Shown here one piece after another: positions 27,918 to 38,119 of a DNA stretch of 64,000 nt (positions are counted from its first letter, which is position 1; each line of letters starts with the position of its first letter). Origin of the DNA: Butyrivibrio sp. WCD3002 (GTDB lineage: Bacteria > Bacillota > Clostridia > Lachnospirales > Lachnospiraceae); assembly GCF_000424265.1 (NCBI RefSeq), contig NZ_AUJO01000003.1:186001-250000 (forward strand), read 5' to 3'. The notes below the pieces were generated by a model, which did no database searches, was not told the origin of the DNA, and saw nothing but the letters and a program-made list of their open reading frames with translations. A program made the translations under genes and the position numbers.

Positions 27918-28076
27918 ATGCCAGATAATTCCCCTAAGAGTCAGTTGATTTCCGACATCGGTGTTATTGACAGCAAAAAAGAATTGCATACAAAAATCTT
28001 CGTTACACTATGCCGGATCATGAGCTTAGCACTGGCTATTATCGGCATACTTGCTTTTTTAGAAGGAAATTTCTAA
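27918..28076 (+). CDS. Small single-pass membrane protein
   Basis: A 52-aa open frame (starts MPDNSPKSQLISDIGVIDSK) with a polar half and a C-terminal hydrophobic helix (about 28-47, FVTLCRIMSLALAIIGILAF). AAAGGAG at 27902-27908 is well spaced before the ATG. It lies 69 nt upstream of the potassium channel gene on the same strand and could be an accessory subunit. The family is not recognised; the clear ribosome-binding site supports it as real. Confidence 0.6.
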   Translation: MPDNSPKSQLISDIGVIDSKKELHTKIFVTLCRIMSLALAIIGILAFLEGNF

Positions 28077-28145
28077 ATTTCATTTGTCGCAGAATTTACC
28101 GCTAATCGCTCTAACAATTACCTTGACTCAGGCAAAGAGGTGCTT

Positions 28146-28874
28146 ATGAACGCTTTCAAAAAAAGGATCTATGAAGTAATAGAAGTTTCCAGTATAGGTG
28201 ATGCCTCCAGCAGGGCCTACGATATTCTCATGACTACAACCGTCATCGTAGGAATGATTCCTCTGACTCTAAAGGCAGACAACATTTATACCTTTATCAT
28301 TGAAATAATGACAGGAATAATTTTCCTGATAGACTACTGTGCAAGAGTGTACACAGCGGATTATAAAATGGGCTACATCAGCATTCATGCATACTTTGCC
28401 TATGTTCTGACGCCCCTTGCGATATTTGATTTATTATCTGTTATGCCGATTTTATATGTGTTTTTCCCGACTTCACAGAGTCTTAGACTGTTAAAGCTCA
28501 TTCGAGTTTTCAGAGTAGTGAAGCTGGTAAGATATTCCAAGACCATGATCGTCATTGCCAATGTTCTTAGAAAAGTAAAAAAACAGCTCCTGGCTGTTCT
28601 TATACTGATCACCATATATATCTTCGTTTCTGCCATGCTGGTGTTCCAGCTTGAACCGAATCTTTTTGATAATTTCTTTGATGCCCTGTATTGGGCAACC
28701 ATCTCCATAACCACTATAGGTTACGGAGACATCTCTCCCACAACGGACATCGGCCGTTTTATAACCATGATATCAGCACTGGTGGGAGTCGCCGTAATAG
28801 CTCTTCCCTCAGGCATGATAACCGCTGCTTACATGAATGAAATAAGCAGAAAAAAATCAAAATACGAGCTGTAA
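28146..28874 (+). CDS. Voltage-gated potassium channel (Kv type)
   Basis: A 242-aa six-helix channel. S1-S3 lie at about 25-110; S4 carries regularly spaced Arg/Lys (LRLLKLIRVFRVVKLVRY), the voltage sensor; S5, pore helix and the selectivity filter TTIGYGD (near 188-194) follow, then S6. It should form a K+-selective tetramer gated by membrane voltage. I start at the ATG 28146, after AAAGAGG; a GTG two codons earlier falls inside that site. The stop is 3 nt from the stop of the convergent CPBP protease gene. Confidence 0.93.
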   Translation: MNAFKKRIYEVIEVSSIGDASSRAYDILMTTTVIVGMIPLTLKADNIYTFIIEIMTGIIFLIDYCARVYTADYKMGYISIHAYFAYVLTPLAIFDLLSVMPILYVFFPTSQSLRLLKLIRVFRVVKLVRYSKTMIVIANVLRKVKKQLLAVLILITIYIFVSAMLVFQLEPNLFDNFFDALYWATISITTIGYGDISPTTDIGRFITMISALVGVAVIALPSGMITAAYMNEISRKKSKYEL

Positions 28875-28877
28875 CTA

Positions 28878-29942
28878 TCAGCTTGCCTTTGCTTCAAGCA
28901 CTTCCTCTTCCTTCTTGTTCTTATAGATAGGAGCAAGAATGAAAAGCGCAAATACAAGGCTCTGAACAACCGCTATCGGAATCTGTGCCCATGTGATGGT
29001 CTGATTCTGAATAACAGTGGCATCTCCGCCTGCAAATACAGCGATATAGTTATTGTTGATAAAGTGCATCATTGCAATTGCCCAAATATTACCGGTCTTC
29101 ATATATGCATATCCCATGAAGATTGCAAGGGCGATGCAGGTGATGATCTGCGCTGTAAAGTACTGTAATCCTGTGGTTGTTGAATAGAAAATGAAATCAA
29201 GCACTCCGTGCCATGTTCCCCATGCAACACCAAGAATAATTACGCCAAGTCTAAGGCCGAACTTCTTCTGAAGTATTGGCTGTAAATAATATCTCCAGCC
29301 ATATTCCTCACCAAGAAAAGCAATAAACATAAGCGGGAAATTCACAAGAACAATTACCGCGCTTGAAAGCACGGAAGGATTTGTGAGAAGTCCGTTTATC
29401 TCTGCGACAACGTTCATGTCAGGCGCTATAAATGTCTGTGTCAAAAATCCTGATACATACATTCTTGCAATGTAAAGTACCACAAACAGTACAACCATAA
29501 CTATGCTGAGCTTAACCTTTGTTCTGCTAAGTCCTGCATTTCTTCTCTTTTCCTTACCGCAAACCCAGAAAAGAATATATGCTATTGTACTTCCTGCCAT
29601 AAGAACATACTGAGAATAGAGATTCCAATTGGAAATCTGTCCTCCGTTTATCTCTGACATCTGGTGTGCCATGAATGTAGATGCGATAGCCACAACCATC
29701 ATAAGAGCAGCTGTTACCAAAAACACAATAAATCCTGCCTTTGGAAGCTTCCTCTCCTTATTCCCCCAAATAAGAAGTCCGAGAATTACGCCGCATGCGG
29801 GATAGGTCATCTGCACATTTACAAATGCAGTCATGTCTTTATCTGCCTTGAAACACATGAACATAAAGATGCTCATGATCAGGGTCAGGCCATAGGCCAC
29901 CGCTAAAAACAGCACTAATCTCTTTTTTTCATTTTTTTCCAT
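28878..29942 (-). CDS. CPBP (CAAX-like) intramembrane metalloprotease
   Basis: A 354-aa protein with about eight to nine membrane helices. The family motifs are present: EEYGWRYYLQP (the EExxxR metal site), then WGTWHGVLDF and HFINNNYIAVF. Bacterial members are linked to protease, bacteriocin-immunity or surface-protein processing functions; the substrate here is unknown. GGAGG before the ATG at 29942 fixes the start; a longer frame adds 17 atypical residues. Confidence 0.88.
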   Translation of the reverse strand: MEKNEKKRLVLFLAVAYGLTLIMSIFMFMCFKADKDMTAFVNVQMTYPACGVILGLLIWGNKERKLPKAGFIVFLVTAALMMVVAIASTFMAHQMSEINGGQISNWNLYSQYVLMAGSTIAYILFWVCGKEKRRNAGLSRTKVKLSIVMVVLFVVLYIARMYVSGFLTQTFIAPDMNVVAEINGLLTNPSVLSSAVIVLVNFPLMFIAFLGEEYGWRYYLQPILQKKFGLRLGVIILGVAWGTWHGVLDFIFYSTTTGLQYFTAQIITCIALAIFMGYAYMKTGNIWAIAMMHFINNNYIAVFAGGDATVIQNQTITWAQIPIAVVQSLVFALFILAPIYKNKKEEEVLEAKAS

Positions 29943-30014
29943 GTAATATACCTCCAGTAAAACTTTTTTCACAACAATTAAATAAATTACCATAAATACG
30001 TATTATATTCAATT

Positions 30015-30075
30015 AAAAAACGGCCATCTAAGTATTCGTCGTTTCCAAAAAACGACCAGATACAGCAGATGACCG
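30015..30075 (-). terminator. Nested-stem terminator after the sugar ABC locus
   Basis: On the minus strand an outer stem (CGGTCATCT with AGATGGCCG, 30067-30075 and 30021-30029) encloses an inner stem (GTCGTTT with AAACGAC) and is followed by six T. It terminates the fused permease gene and insulates the CPBP gene. Confidence 0.85.
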
Positions 30076-30121
30076 AATATCAATTACGCTTTCGTTACCT
30101 TATTTTCGCTTTTACTTTTCT

Positions 30122-31474
30122 TTAACTTTTCATTCCCGTGATCGCAATTCCCTGAATAATCTGTCTTTGAAAAATCACATAGACGATCAGCACCGGAATG
30201 ATTGATATAACCGTCCCCGACATCAGCAAAGGATAATCCGTTGCATAGGTACCCTTAAAGAAATTAAGCATCAGCGGAACCGTAAAGGTTTCTGTTTTAT
30301 TAAGAAAAATCAGAGGATATAAAAAATTGTTCCACTGCCCCAGGAAAACAAAAATGCCAAATGCCGCCATAGAGGGCTTTATCAAGGGCAGAATTACATG
30401 TATAAAAATCTGAGGCACGGAGCAACCGTCAATTATGGCTGCTTCCTCAAGATCCCCCGGCAAGGAAGCAATAAATTGCCTCATCAAAAAAACTCCAAAA
30501 GCATTAAACAGTGATGCAGGTAGTATTAACGACATATGGCTTCCTAAAAGATGAAGCTTTTTCATAATAACAAACAGCGGAATCATAGTTACCTGTGAAG
30601 GTATCATCATTGTTGCCAAAAACAAAATAAAAACCAGATTATGTCCGGTGAACTTAAGCTTCGCGAAGGAGTATCCCGCCATGGATGCCGCACAGGCTAT
30701 ACCCATTCTAAAATGAACAAAAGCATTCTGATAAATGTGGAATACCAGCGTATAGCTGGACTTTATCGGTCCCCCTCCGGTCATTACAAAAGCCTGATCA
30801 AAAACCTGGAAAGAGCTGATTATGGTAGTTATAAGTACAAAAAATAACGTAGGCGACAACATCGGTAAGGTTATATTAAAAAAGAGCTGACTTTTAGATG
30901 CGCCGTCCAGCTTTGCAGCTTCAAAATATGTCTCAGGAATATTCTGAAGTCCTGCCAGAAGTAAAACCATATTGTAGCCCACATTCCACCAAAGGGACAC
31001 AATCACGATGGAAAGCATCACTATTTCCGGATCAGAAAGCCATCCCGGTCCGTCAATACCAACCGCTTTCAAAGCATTATTTATAAGTCCGAAATCCTTA
31101 TTAAAAATCCAAGTCCATATTATTCCAACCGATACAGAACCTGTTACCACAGGCATAAAATACAGGAGCCTGTACAGCGTTTTCCCTTTGATCTTCTGCA
31201 CAGCCAGAGCCAGCATTAGCGCCAGCACCATATCAACAGGAATATACATAACCGAATATATCAATGTGTTTTTCAAAGAGATTAAAAAGTCTTCGTTCGC
31301 CAGTTGCTTTAAATAATTGCTGATCCCGACAAAATTCATCTTTGGAGCAATTCCGTCCCACTCAAAAAAACTAAGACCAAAACTCATAAAAAGCGGAACC
31401 AAAGCAAAGATCAAAAGTCCTAAAATCTGCGGCGCAACAAATACCCATCCCCACAATTTACGTTTCGTTTTCAT
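30122..31474 (-). CDS. In-frame fusion of two sugar ABC permeases (deletion product)
   Basis: The 450-aa frame is not a normal permease. Residues 1 to about 258 are a MalF/UgpA/LacF-type permease lacking its last helix and C-terminus, with the EAA loop AAKLDGASKSQLFFNITLPM. From about 262 (AASMAGYSFAKL) it continues as a MalG/UgpE-type permease lacking its first 90-100 residues, with a second EAA loop, EEAAIIDGCSVPQIF. The join lies near 30690-30710 (FRMGIA, then CAASMAG). The simplest reading is a deletion that removed the end of the first gene, the spacer and the start of the second. A working transporter is doubtful. The neighbouring binding-protein and regulator genes are also broken. Confidence 0.85.
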   Translation of the reverse strand: MKTKRKLWGWVFVAPQILGLLIFALVPLFMSFGLSFFEWDGIAPKMNFVGISNYLKQLANEDFLISLKNTLIYSVMYIPVDMVLALMLALAVQKIKGKTLYRLLYFMPVVTGSVSVGIIWTWIFNKDFGLINNALKAVGIDGPGWLSDPEIVMLSIVIVSLWWNVGYNMVLLLAGLQNIPETYFEAAKLDGASKSQLFFNITLPMLSPTLFFVLITTIISSFQVFDQAFVMTGGGPIKSSYTLVFHIYQNAFVHFRMGIACAASMAGYSFAKLKFTGHNLVFILFLATMMIPSQVTMIPLFVIMKKLHLLGSHMSLILPASLFNAFGVFLMRQFIASLPGDLEEAAIIDGCSVPQIFIHVILPLIKPSMAAFGIFVFLGQWNNFLYPLIFLNKTETFTVPLMLNFFKGTYATDYPLLMSGTVISIIPVLIVYVIFQRQIIQGIAITGMKS

Positions 31475-31521
31475 TTTCTTTCCTCACGGCCGCGAGGCTA
31501 AAGCCCCGCAGCCTGCATTTT

Positions 31522-32116
31522 TTATTTTCCACTTTCAGCTATGATCTCAGCTGCTTTCTTTTCAGCTTTAGCAAGAACCTCCTCCGGATCGGTGCCCTTG
31601 ATATATGCTTCTTCAAAAACAGATTTCACATCATCAGAAAATCCCGGATAATAAACATCCCTACATCTGTCATCTCCTGATGCCCATCCTGTTTTTCTTA
31701 CTTCGAGAATATGACTGCTGTGTTCAGGCACTCCTGATTCCTTGATAAGATCATCAAGTGTAACTATTGAAGGCACAGAGGTTCCAACACCTTCGATGCG
31801 GGCAGACTGACCTTCAGTACTTGAGTAGAAGGATACAAATTTCATTGCAGCTTCGATGTTTTTTTGAGTTGGCATTTACGTAGTTATATCCAAGACAAAC
31901 CTAGGCAGGTGCATATTTTTTACCGTCTTTTGTGGGATAAGGAATATAGTCAAAATCTATACCCTCTGAATGGAAGGTTTTTGTGAGCCAGCGTCCTGCA
32001 ACAATAAATCCTGCCTGTCCCGACATAAACATTGCATCCTCGCCCTGACCATCAGGAAGTGTTCCTCCATATACAAATCTGCCATCATTTACTGGACACG
32101 GCTCACAAGAATAATT
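31522..32116 (-). pseudogene. Broken extracellular sugar-binding protein gene
   Basis: Two pieces in different frames make up the C-terminal half of a carbohydrate ABC binding protein. The upstream piece has DGRFVYGGTLPDGQGEDAMF and GQAGFIVAGRWLTK and ends at an in-frame TAG (about 31899) after KKYAPA. The downstream piece (31522-31875) starts in NIEAAMKFVSFYSS and runs to the natural stop. A run of seven A near 31861-31867 carries an extra base that shifts the frame. The N-terminal half and signal peptide are absent: the coding sequence runs straight into lacI sequence on the other strand. Confidence 0.85.
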
Positions 32117-33006
32117 ATGTGCTGCCAAAGAAAAAATCCCACAAGCAGAAGGTCGCTGCTCCCGGCGGGCGATTATATGAAATCGGAATCCTCAGTTATA
32201 CTCTGCAATACGGCAAATCTGCAGGACCTTACTACAACGGCATCTTATCAAGCATACTTGAAGCAATAGAAAGCGAAGGATATTCGAACCGAATCCATAT
32301 ACGCTACATAATTGGAGATTTCTCCAAGGAGCTTAAAAATCTTGATGCTCTTTTGATTCTGGGAAAGCTTGATATTGATCCGCAATCTCTCCTGATAAAG
32401 GGAATAAACAATGTGATAACTATAGATTATAAAATTGACGGTGCGAATTTTGACGCAGTTGTTGTTGACTTTAAAGAAGCTATAAGGCTTGCTTTCGAAG
32501 CCTTTAATCGCAGGAAAGTAAGCGATATTTATTATATAGGCTCCAGCAGCCAGGTTTCTCAGTTTGGGCAGGATAAAAAGCTGATAAAAGAAGACCTTAG
32601 AACCAGCGAATTTAGAAGCACCCTTGCTGCTGCAGGAGAATCACTAAAGGATCGAATCTGGCTCGCAAAAGATTTTACAGTGGAATCAGGATATTCATCC
32701 ACCAAAGATCTATTGAAAACCGTTCCAAATCCCGGAGCTATCTTATATGGTTCAGGTGAAATGGCCATCGGAGGCTACAAAGCCCTGCAGGAAAATGGTC
32801 TTTCCATAGGCAGTGACGTTCTGGTCATCAGCATTGACGATATGGAATTTGCCAACTATATGCATCCCCCGCTAACTTCAATTTCCATCAACATAGAGGA
32901 CATAGGAAAAGCCGTTGTCTTTGACCTTATAGCAAGACTAAACGGCAGATCATTCCCATTAACACTTAATCCTTCCGTAAAACTTATACCCAGAAAAAGC
33001 TGCTGA
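32117..33006 (+). pseudogene. LacI-family regulator lacking its DNA-binding domain
   Basis: From about 32120 the plus strand encodes a LacI/GalR effector-binding domain in one open frame: YEIGILSYTLQYGKSAGPYY, GSGEMAIGGYKALQENG and VISIDDMEFANYMHPPLTSI, ending RKSC. Family members have a 60-residue helix-turn-helix domain in front; here the frame upstream is antisense to the binding-protein remnant and has no helix-turn-helix. The regulator cannot bind DNA in the usual way, so it is a remnant. A terminator follows at 33049. Confidence 0.85.
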
Positions 33007-33048
33007 CTTTATTCCAGTCCGAAGTATTACGAACAGTTTTGTTTTTAT

Positions 33049-33078
33049 CCGGATTCTCTTAGTGGAATCCGGTTTTTT
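33049..33078 (+). terminator. Terminator after the lacI remnant
   Basis: A perfect 8-bp stem, CCGGATTC pairing with GAATCCGG, with an 8-nt loop and six T. Confidence 0.9.
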
Positions 33079-33134
33079 ATGCCTTTTTAAGCTTTGAATC
33101 CCTCATTATTTGTATGGTTCATCTCATTCCCCTT

Positions 33135-35765
33135 CTATTTATCCTTTGTCAGAGCTAAAACCGTGTCATAATCCAGAGCTTTAAATGCTTTTTCAATTTT
33201 TGCCATAAGCTCTGCATCTTCCTTTGAAACAGCATATCCTCTCATGCCTTCAAAAATCATCTCTATACTGCTGTAATCCATATATCCGGCTGCCTCTTTT
33301 ATCTGGTTATAGGCTTCCTGGACAAGCCATGGCTGCGCAACCACAACACGCTTATCGGAAGTCTTTGAATCGCAGACTCTGCCTATGAGTTCTCTTAGCT
33401 TTCTGCACTTTTTTATGAAGCTTTCATGGTGGTCGCGGATATAATCATAATCCTCTGCCATTCCTGCACCCTCAAGGCGCTGTGCTTTATCCGATAATCT
33501 GTGAGCCCCGATTATTCTAAGGGAGCTCTTAAGAGCATGTACCTTGATGGTATAGTTTACAAAATCACTTTCTGCCAGATATCGGTTAAGCTCTTCTACT
33601 TTTGCATCCGCCGTTTCATAAAAAATCTGCAGTATGGGCAGATAATCCTCCACAGAGCCGCTGTTTTTCATACCCATTTTTACATCTATCAGGTCCTCAC
33701 CCATAATCGGCTCAAGAATATCCATATCCTCGGACTCATCATCCTCGTCCTCCTTCGATGCGTCAGCTTCTTCACTGGTCATTTCTATCAGGCTCTCAGG
33801 GAGATATTTAATAAGCATATTCTCAAGCTTTTCAGGATCTATAGGCTTTGTGAGATAACCGTCAAAGCCTGCTGCCATATATTCTTCTCTTGCTCCAAGA
33901 ACAGCATTTGCTGTAAGGCAGATGACAGGAGTCTCAAGATTTGGATTGTCCTTCTCCTGCTTCATCTCATGAAGCGTCATTATTCCATCCTTCTCCGGCA
34001 TCATGTGATCAAGGAAAATGATATCGTATTTTTTATTCCGCATGCGGTCAAGACCTTCGTCTCCGCTTTCTGCAGTATCTGTATTTATATGAGTCTGCTT
34101 TATAAGACTCTTAAACACCACAAGGTTCATGGAGTTATCGTCAACCACCAAAACCTTTGCTCTTGGCGCCGTGAATTTTTCCTTATACTCCTTGGCTTTT
34201 TTTAGCGCTTCCATGTAGGATGTGTGGAAGTCGCCAAGTACATCACTGCCTACTACCTTCTGCTTTAAGGCAAAATGGAAATTGGAGCCTTCTCCATATT
34301 TACTTTCGACCTCCAGTGTACTGCCCATCATTTCAAGAAGATTCTGCGTAATATTCATGCCAAGGCCGGTACCCTCTATATGGCGGTTTCTTGACTCCTC
34401 GATTCTGTCAAATTTAGAAAACAGCATGTTCATATCTTCTGCTTTGATGCCGACACCGGTATCCTTTACAGACACCTTCAAAAGCATACTGTCAGGCTCA
34501 TCTTCAAGCTTTTCAAAACCAAGATGAAAATCTATGCTTCCCTTTTCTGTGTACTTCACCGCATTTGTAAGAATATTGGTTATTATCTGCGTAAGGCGCA
34601 CAGCATCGCCGTTAAGCTCCTTTGGAGTATCGGGATCAATATCAAGATTGAGGGTAAGCCCCTTTTCCTCCGCACGGGTTCTTATCATATTTACCAGGTC
34701 GTTTATGACCGACGAAAGATCATAATCCGCCGGGATTATTTCCAGTTTTCCTGCTTCTATTTTGGAAAAATCAAGAATATCATTGATAATGCCAAGCAGC
34801 GTAGAACCGGCTGTCTTAACATTTTCAGAATATGCACGAATCTCTGGATCCTTAGCCTCACGAAGGACCATCTCATTCATTCCGAGAACGGCATTTATAG
34901 GTGTACGAATCTCATGGGACATATTGGCAAGGAAGCTGCTCTTAGCACGGTTAGCCGCTTCAGCCTCCTTAATCTGCTCCGTAAGAGATACCGCCATGGA
35001 CTGAAGAGAGCGCGACAAAACTCCAAGCTCATCCTCACTGTCTATCTCAAGCTTTTTACTATAGTCACCATTTTCATAAAGCTGCGCCACTTCTGTAATC
35101 TGTTCAATGGGCTTTGTTATTGTCTTAATCTGCCTATAGCACAGGCTTCCCACAAGAACAAGGGTAATAGAAAGGATCAGCAGGAAAACAAGCATGGTGT
35201 TCCTGATCTGCTCACGTAATTGCCCCTCATACCAATCTTTACTGAAATCTACAGCAACTATTCCTACGATTTCACCTGCCGAATCATAGATTGGGCTGTA
35301 AGCACTGTAAAAGGTTCCCCAGGCATCGGTATAGGGCTTCTCATCTACGGCACTGATTCCTTTACTAGCTTTTACCAGAGCATCGGTTTTTACAACCGGC
35401 CCTCCGAATTCTCCCGGCTCCTCAAGAGAGGGATCAATGGTGAAGGTAAAGCTTCCATCATCTTCCTCACGGATTCCGTAAACAGAGTCCGCCTCAATAT
35501 TGTCGCGGAAAATTGCAAGAGCGTTATAAACCCTCTGATAACCGGGATTTCCAACGCTGTCCTTCGTAAGCCTTTTGATAGTATCACCATCAACTGACCC
35601 CGAAGCACAATTTGCTATATCAAGCATTCTTTGTCTCGTGGCACGGATTATACCATTATTGGCCTGAAACATAGTAACAACACAAAAAGAACCGGTCGAC
35701 AGAAGTATCGCCAGTAGAACAACCATCCATATTCTTGTTGCAAGGCTTTTGTTGCTATTCACCAT
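33135..35765 (-). CDS. Hybrid sensor histidine kinase with receiver and HPt domains
   Basis: An 876-aa membrane kinase. Order: helix 1 (about 8-30), an extracellular Cache-like sensor of about 150 residues ([17 protein letters not shown]), helix 2 (about 190-210), HAMP, dimerisation domain with [19 protein letters not shown] (His near 284), ATPase domain with DTGVGI and GTGLGM, a receiver domain with [11 protein letters not shown] (Asp near 584), and a C-terminal HPt domain with [11 protein letters not shown] (His near 742). All phosphorelay residues are present, so a His-Asp-His relay to an unseen response regulator is likely. The start at 35765 has GGTGG upstream; an ATG 18 nt earlier is an alternative. 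Confidence 0.93.
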   Translation of the reverse strand: MVNSNKSLATRIWMVVLLAILLSTGSFCVVTMFQANNGIIRATRQRMLDIANCASGSVDGDTIKRLTKDSVGNPGYQRVYNALAIFRDNIEADSVYGIREEDDGSFTFTIDPSLEEPGEFGGPVVKTDALVKASKGISAVDEKPYTDAWGTFYSAYSPIYDSAGEIVGIVAVDFSKDWYEGQLREQIRNTMLVFLLILSITLVLVGSLCYRQIKTITKPIEQITEVAQLYENGDYSKKLEIDSEDELGVLSRSLQSMAVSLTEQIKEAEAANRAKSSFLANMSHEIRTPINAVLGMNEMVLREAKDPEIRAYSENVKTAGSTLLGIINDILDFSKIEAGKLEIIPADYDLSSVINDLVNMIRTRAEEKGLTLNLDIDPDTPKELNGDAVRLTQIITNILTNAVKYTEKGSIDFHLGFEKLEDEPDSMLLKVSVKDTGVGIKAEDMNMLFSKFDRIEESRNRHIEGTGLGMNITQNLLEMMGSTLEVESKYGEGSNFHFALKQKVVGSDVLGDFHTSYMEALKKAKEYKEKFTAPRAKVLVVDDNSMNLVVFKSLIKQTHINTDTAESGDEGLDRMRNKKYDIIFLDHMMPEKDGIMTLHEMKQEKDNPNLETPVICLTANAVLGAREEYMAAGFDGYLTKPIDPEKLENMLIKYLPESLIEMTSEEADASKEDEDDESEDMDILEPIMGEDLIDVKMGMKNSGSVEDYLPILQIFYETADAKVEELNRYLAESDFVNYTIKVHALKSSLRIIGAHRLSDKAQRLEGAGMAEDYDYIRDHHESFIKKCRKLRELIGRVCDSKTSDKRVVVAQPWLVQEAYNQIKEAAGYMDYSSIEMIFEGMRGYAVSKEDAELMAKIEKAFKALDYDTVLALTKDK

Positions 35766-35898
35766 AAATGCCACCGGCTGCATCCAATTATTGCCAAATA
35801 AAAAGAATACAATGCTTACTCTAAATTATAATACGTAGCAACAGCCTAAAGTCCGCATTTATGAAAATATTAACTTTATTTAATGCCATTTTTATAAG

Positions 35899-36119
35899 TC
35901 AGTTTTTGAGGACCTCCTTCATTGACAGCCCATTAATCTTAGCTGATTTTTTCATACCGGAATTTCCTGCCAGCATATATAGAAAGCGCGGGAATTTGTT
36001 AGCCTTTGTGTAAAGATCGCCTATAGAATCGCCGTCATCTATGGCTTTGGCAAGCTTTATAAGATCCCTTTACCGGACACTACTTCAAACCCTTCATAGT
36101 CTGTAGCTATTTTCCCCAT
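35899..36119 (-). pseudogene. Frameshifted small protein gene of about 73 aa
   Basis: An ATG at 36119 overlaps the stop of thpR (TGATG) and encodes MGKIATDYEGFEVVSGKG, then a stop after 20 codons. Restoring one G in a GGG run near 36070 would continue the frame as LIKLAKAIDDGDSIGDLYTK and on to a C-terminus MKEVLKN ending at 35899. The downstream half has codon use like a real gene. I do not recognise the family. It is either a fresh one-base pseudogene or a frameshifting site. Confidence 0.6.
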
Positions 36120-36628
36120 CAGAATGCTATCGCATAACCAATTTCCGTGTAAATCATTCCATGGCTTCCCCTCTCGGATTTCATAAGGGAGATTCCCTTA
36201 ACCCGCATAGTCTCAGCCTCGTCAAACTCAGGAAGAGGCGCACCCTTGATGCGATGTGCCTTTCTTACAAGCGTAATGTGAGGAAGGAACTTTTTTCTGT
36301 CAAAAGGAATCTCATTTTCTGTTAGTGCTGCCCTTAGCCTTTTAACGTAGGCCTTCAGGTTTTCATTCTCCTCAATATCCGCAAATATCATGTCCTTGAA
36401 AGGAGCGTATCCCTTAAGGGCAATGGAAAAGGACTTCATGGGCACACTTTTCACAACCTCAAGTACGCCCTCGGGGTCATCCCACTCTCCGATAAAAGCC
36501 AGTGTCATATGGAGGTTTTCAGGAGCCGTGTAATTTCCATCAACTCCGCAGCGCATCAGCTCGTCCTGAATATCTATAAGTGCATCCCTGAAATCTTCTT
36601 CAAAGTTAATTGCAATGAATAGTCTCAT
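36119..36628 (-). CDS. thpR: RNA 2',3'-cyclic phosphodiesterase (ThpR/LigT)
   Basis: A 169-aa member of the 2H phosphoesterase family, with both catalytic motifs: HMTLAF (about 46-51) and HITLVR (about 117-122). It opens 2',3'-cyclic phosphates on RNA ends to 2'-phosphates, and was first described as a 2'-5' RNA ligase. GGAGGGCGG precedes the ATG. A small frameshifted gene overlaps its stop codon. Confidence 0.93.
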   Translation of the reverse strand: MRLFIAINFEEDFRDALIDIQDELMRCGVDGNYTAPENLHMTLAFIGEWDDPEGVLEVVKSVPMKSFSIALKGYAPFKDMIFADIEENENLKAYVKRLRAALTENEIPFDRKKFLPHITLVRKAHRIKGAPLPEFDEAETMRVKGISLMKSERGSHGMIYTEIGYAIAF

Positions 36629-36710
36629 ATTCCGCCCTCCATTTGCTTTTGCTACGACAGTGGCAAGTCAGTTATCACAACGTAAATACTATTTCCACTG
36701 TTACAACGAG

Positions 36711-37208
36711 TTAATTCTCAGTGTTCACTCTTTCGTCCGACACTATATGCTCAACTCCTGTGTGCTCTTTTTGCAAAAACTCCTTCATAAAACATGGAAA
36801 TGCTCTGTAATTATCAAGCTCTGATATGGGAAGCCAGTGCATGGTTTCCTTTACTCCCTGCGTGTAGCTGTCACTTTTAAGCTCCTTTGTTCCCCTGGGC
36901 TTCATCATGAAATAGAATGCGATTTCATGACAATCCATCCCCTTTAGGGCTCCCTGATTCTCATTAAAAAAGTTTTCATGTATCACAGCAAGATGATCAA
37001 TCTCATATTTTATTCCGGTCTCTTCATAGACTTCCCTGATGACAGCATCCTCTGCCGTCTCACCCATATGTACTGCGCCGCCTATGGAGTAAAAATAATT
37101 ATCCTTCTCGTTCCCTGCAAATAAAACGCATCCGTCTTCTACAATTATCGCTGCGGCTCGATATCTGAACCACTTATTATCCTTTGTAAATCCGCAATTA
37201 TATTCCAT
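36711..37208 (-). CDS. Nudix hydrolase
   Basis: A 165-aa protein with a complete Nudix box, GGAVHMGETAEDAVIREVYEE plus TG (about 43-65), that binds Mg2+ and hydrolyses nucleoside diphosphates linked to another group. The substrate cannot be told from the sequence. AGGAGA precedes the ATG, which lies inside the last codons of the S66 peptidase gene (11-nt overlap), so the two are translationally coupled. Confidence 0.9.
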   Translation of the reverse strand: MEYNCGFTKDNKWFRYRAAAIIVEDGCVLFAGNEKDNYFYSIGGAVHMGETAEDAVIREVYEETGIKYEIDHLAVIHENFFNENQGALKGMDCHEIAFYFMMKPRGTKELKSDSYTQGVKETMHWLPISELDNYRAFPCFMKEFLQKEHTGVEHIVSDERVNTEN

Positions 37209-38037
37209 ACTTCTCCTCTTTTCCGATCACTATTGCCTTCGAATTGTGGCCATGACCAATTTCTCTCGTACTTGCCACAGGAAGGTCCTTTGAAATATGC
37301 ATCTTTAAAAGATCATATACAGACATGGTAAAATCTGCTTTTTCATAATCAGAAAAGGTACCAAGCAAAACTCCTGCCACCTGATCAAAGACGCCCATAT
37401 CATCAAGCTGCGCAAATAACGTTGCTATCTGTCCCGATCCTCCGTCAAGGGATTCAAGAAACAATATCTTCCCCTTCATATCAGGAAAATATCTTGTTCC
37501 CGCAAGCTTTGTAAAGCAGCGGATATTTCCGCCGACAACTACGCCCTTCATGGCTTTCCCCTGTAGGAAGCTATATTCAATATCAAAAAGATCTTCATTT
37601 TTTCCTGAACGATAATCCCAAAAGCGCTGTCTTTGCATATCGGCATAAGACCATATCATATTTTTTACCTGATAAAGAACTGACTCATTTCCGGTCATTG
37701 TATATATAGCATTGATCACAGTTGTGAGATCACTATATCCCCAAAAGGTTTTCCCGGATTTTGCAATCACATCATACTCAAGATACTTAAGCACTCCATT
37801 AGCCAGATCGCCGCCGGAAATATCGTATATATCAGATATTTCATCATTCTCATAAAAACCCATGAGATCAGCAGCCCTTTCCTTATCAGTACCGCTAAAA
37901 TCATCTACAGTCCTTATGATATGCTGTGCAGGCACCGCTTCTATTCCATTTTCCCTAAAAATATCTACAAGCTCTGTGATCTGTCCTTCCCACTCAGGAA
38001 GATGACCGCTAGAACATGCTGATAAACCTACTTTCAT
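37198..38037 (-). CDS. S66-family LD-carboxypeptidase / MccF-like peptidase
   Basis: A 279-aa protein with the S66 layout: DISGGDLAN near 72-80, the nucleophile Ser102 in WGYSDLT, the Glu region (ILFLESLDGG), and a C-terminal His in REIGHGHNS. S66 enzymes trim the terminal D-Ala of murein tetrapeptides (LdcA) or cleave microcin C-type antibiotics (MccF). This one is slightly short and could be either; an MccF-like detoxification role is possible. Coupled to the Nudix gene downstream. Confidence 0.85.
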   Translation of the reverse strand: MKVGLSACSSGHLPEWEGQITELVDIFRENGIEAVPAQHIIRTVDDFSGTDKERAADLMGFYENDEISDIYDISGGDLANGVLKYLEYDVIAKSGKTFWGYSDLTTVINAIYTMTGNESVLYQVKNMIWSYADMQRQRFWDYRSGKNEDLFDIEYSFLQGKAMKGVVVGGNIRCFTKLAGTRYFPDMKGKILFLESLDGGSGQIATLFAQLDDMGVFDQVAGVLLGTFSDYEKADFTMSVYDLLKMHISKDLPVASTREIGHGHNSKAIVIGKEEKYGI

Positions 38038-38119
38038 ACTTTGCTCCTATATTAAGATGATAATTCATAAATCCAAATCTAATTTATAGTAAGGATGACT
38101 CATAATCATAATGATCTTG

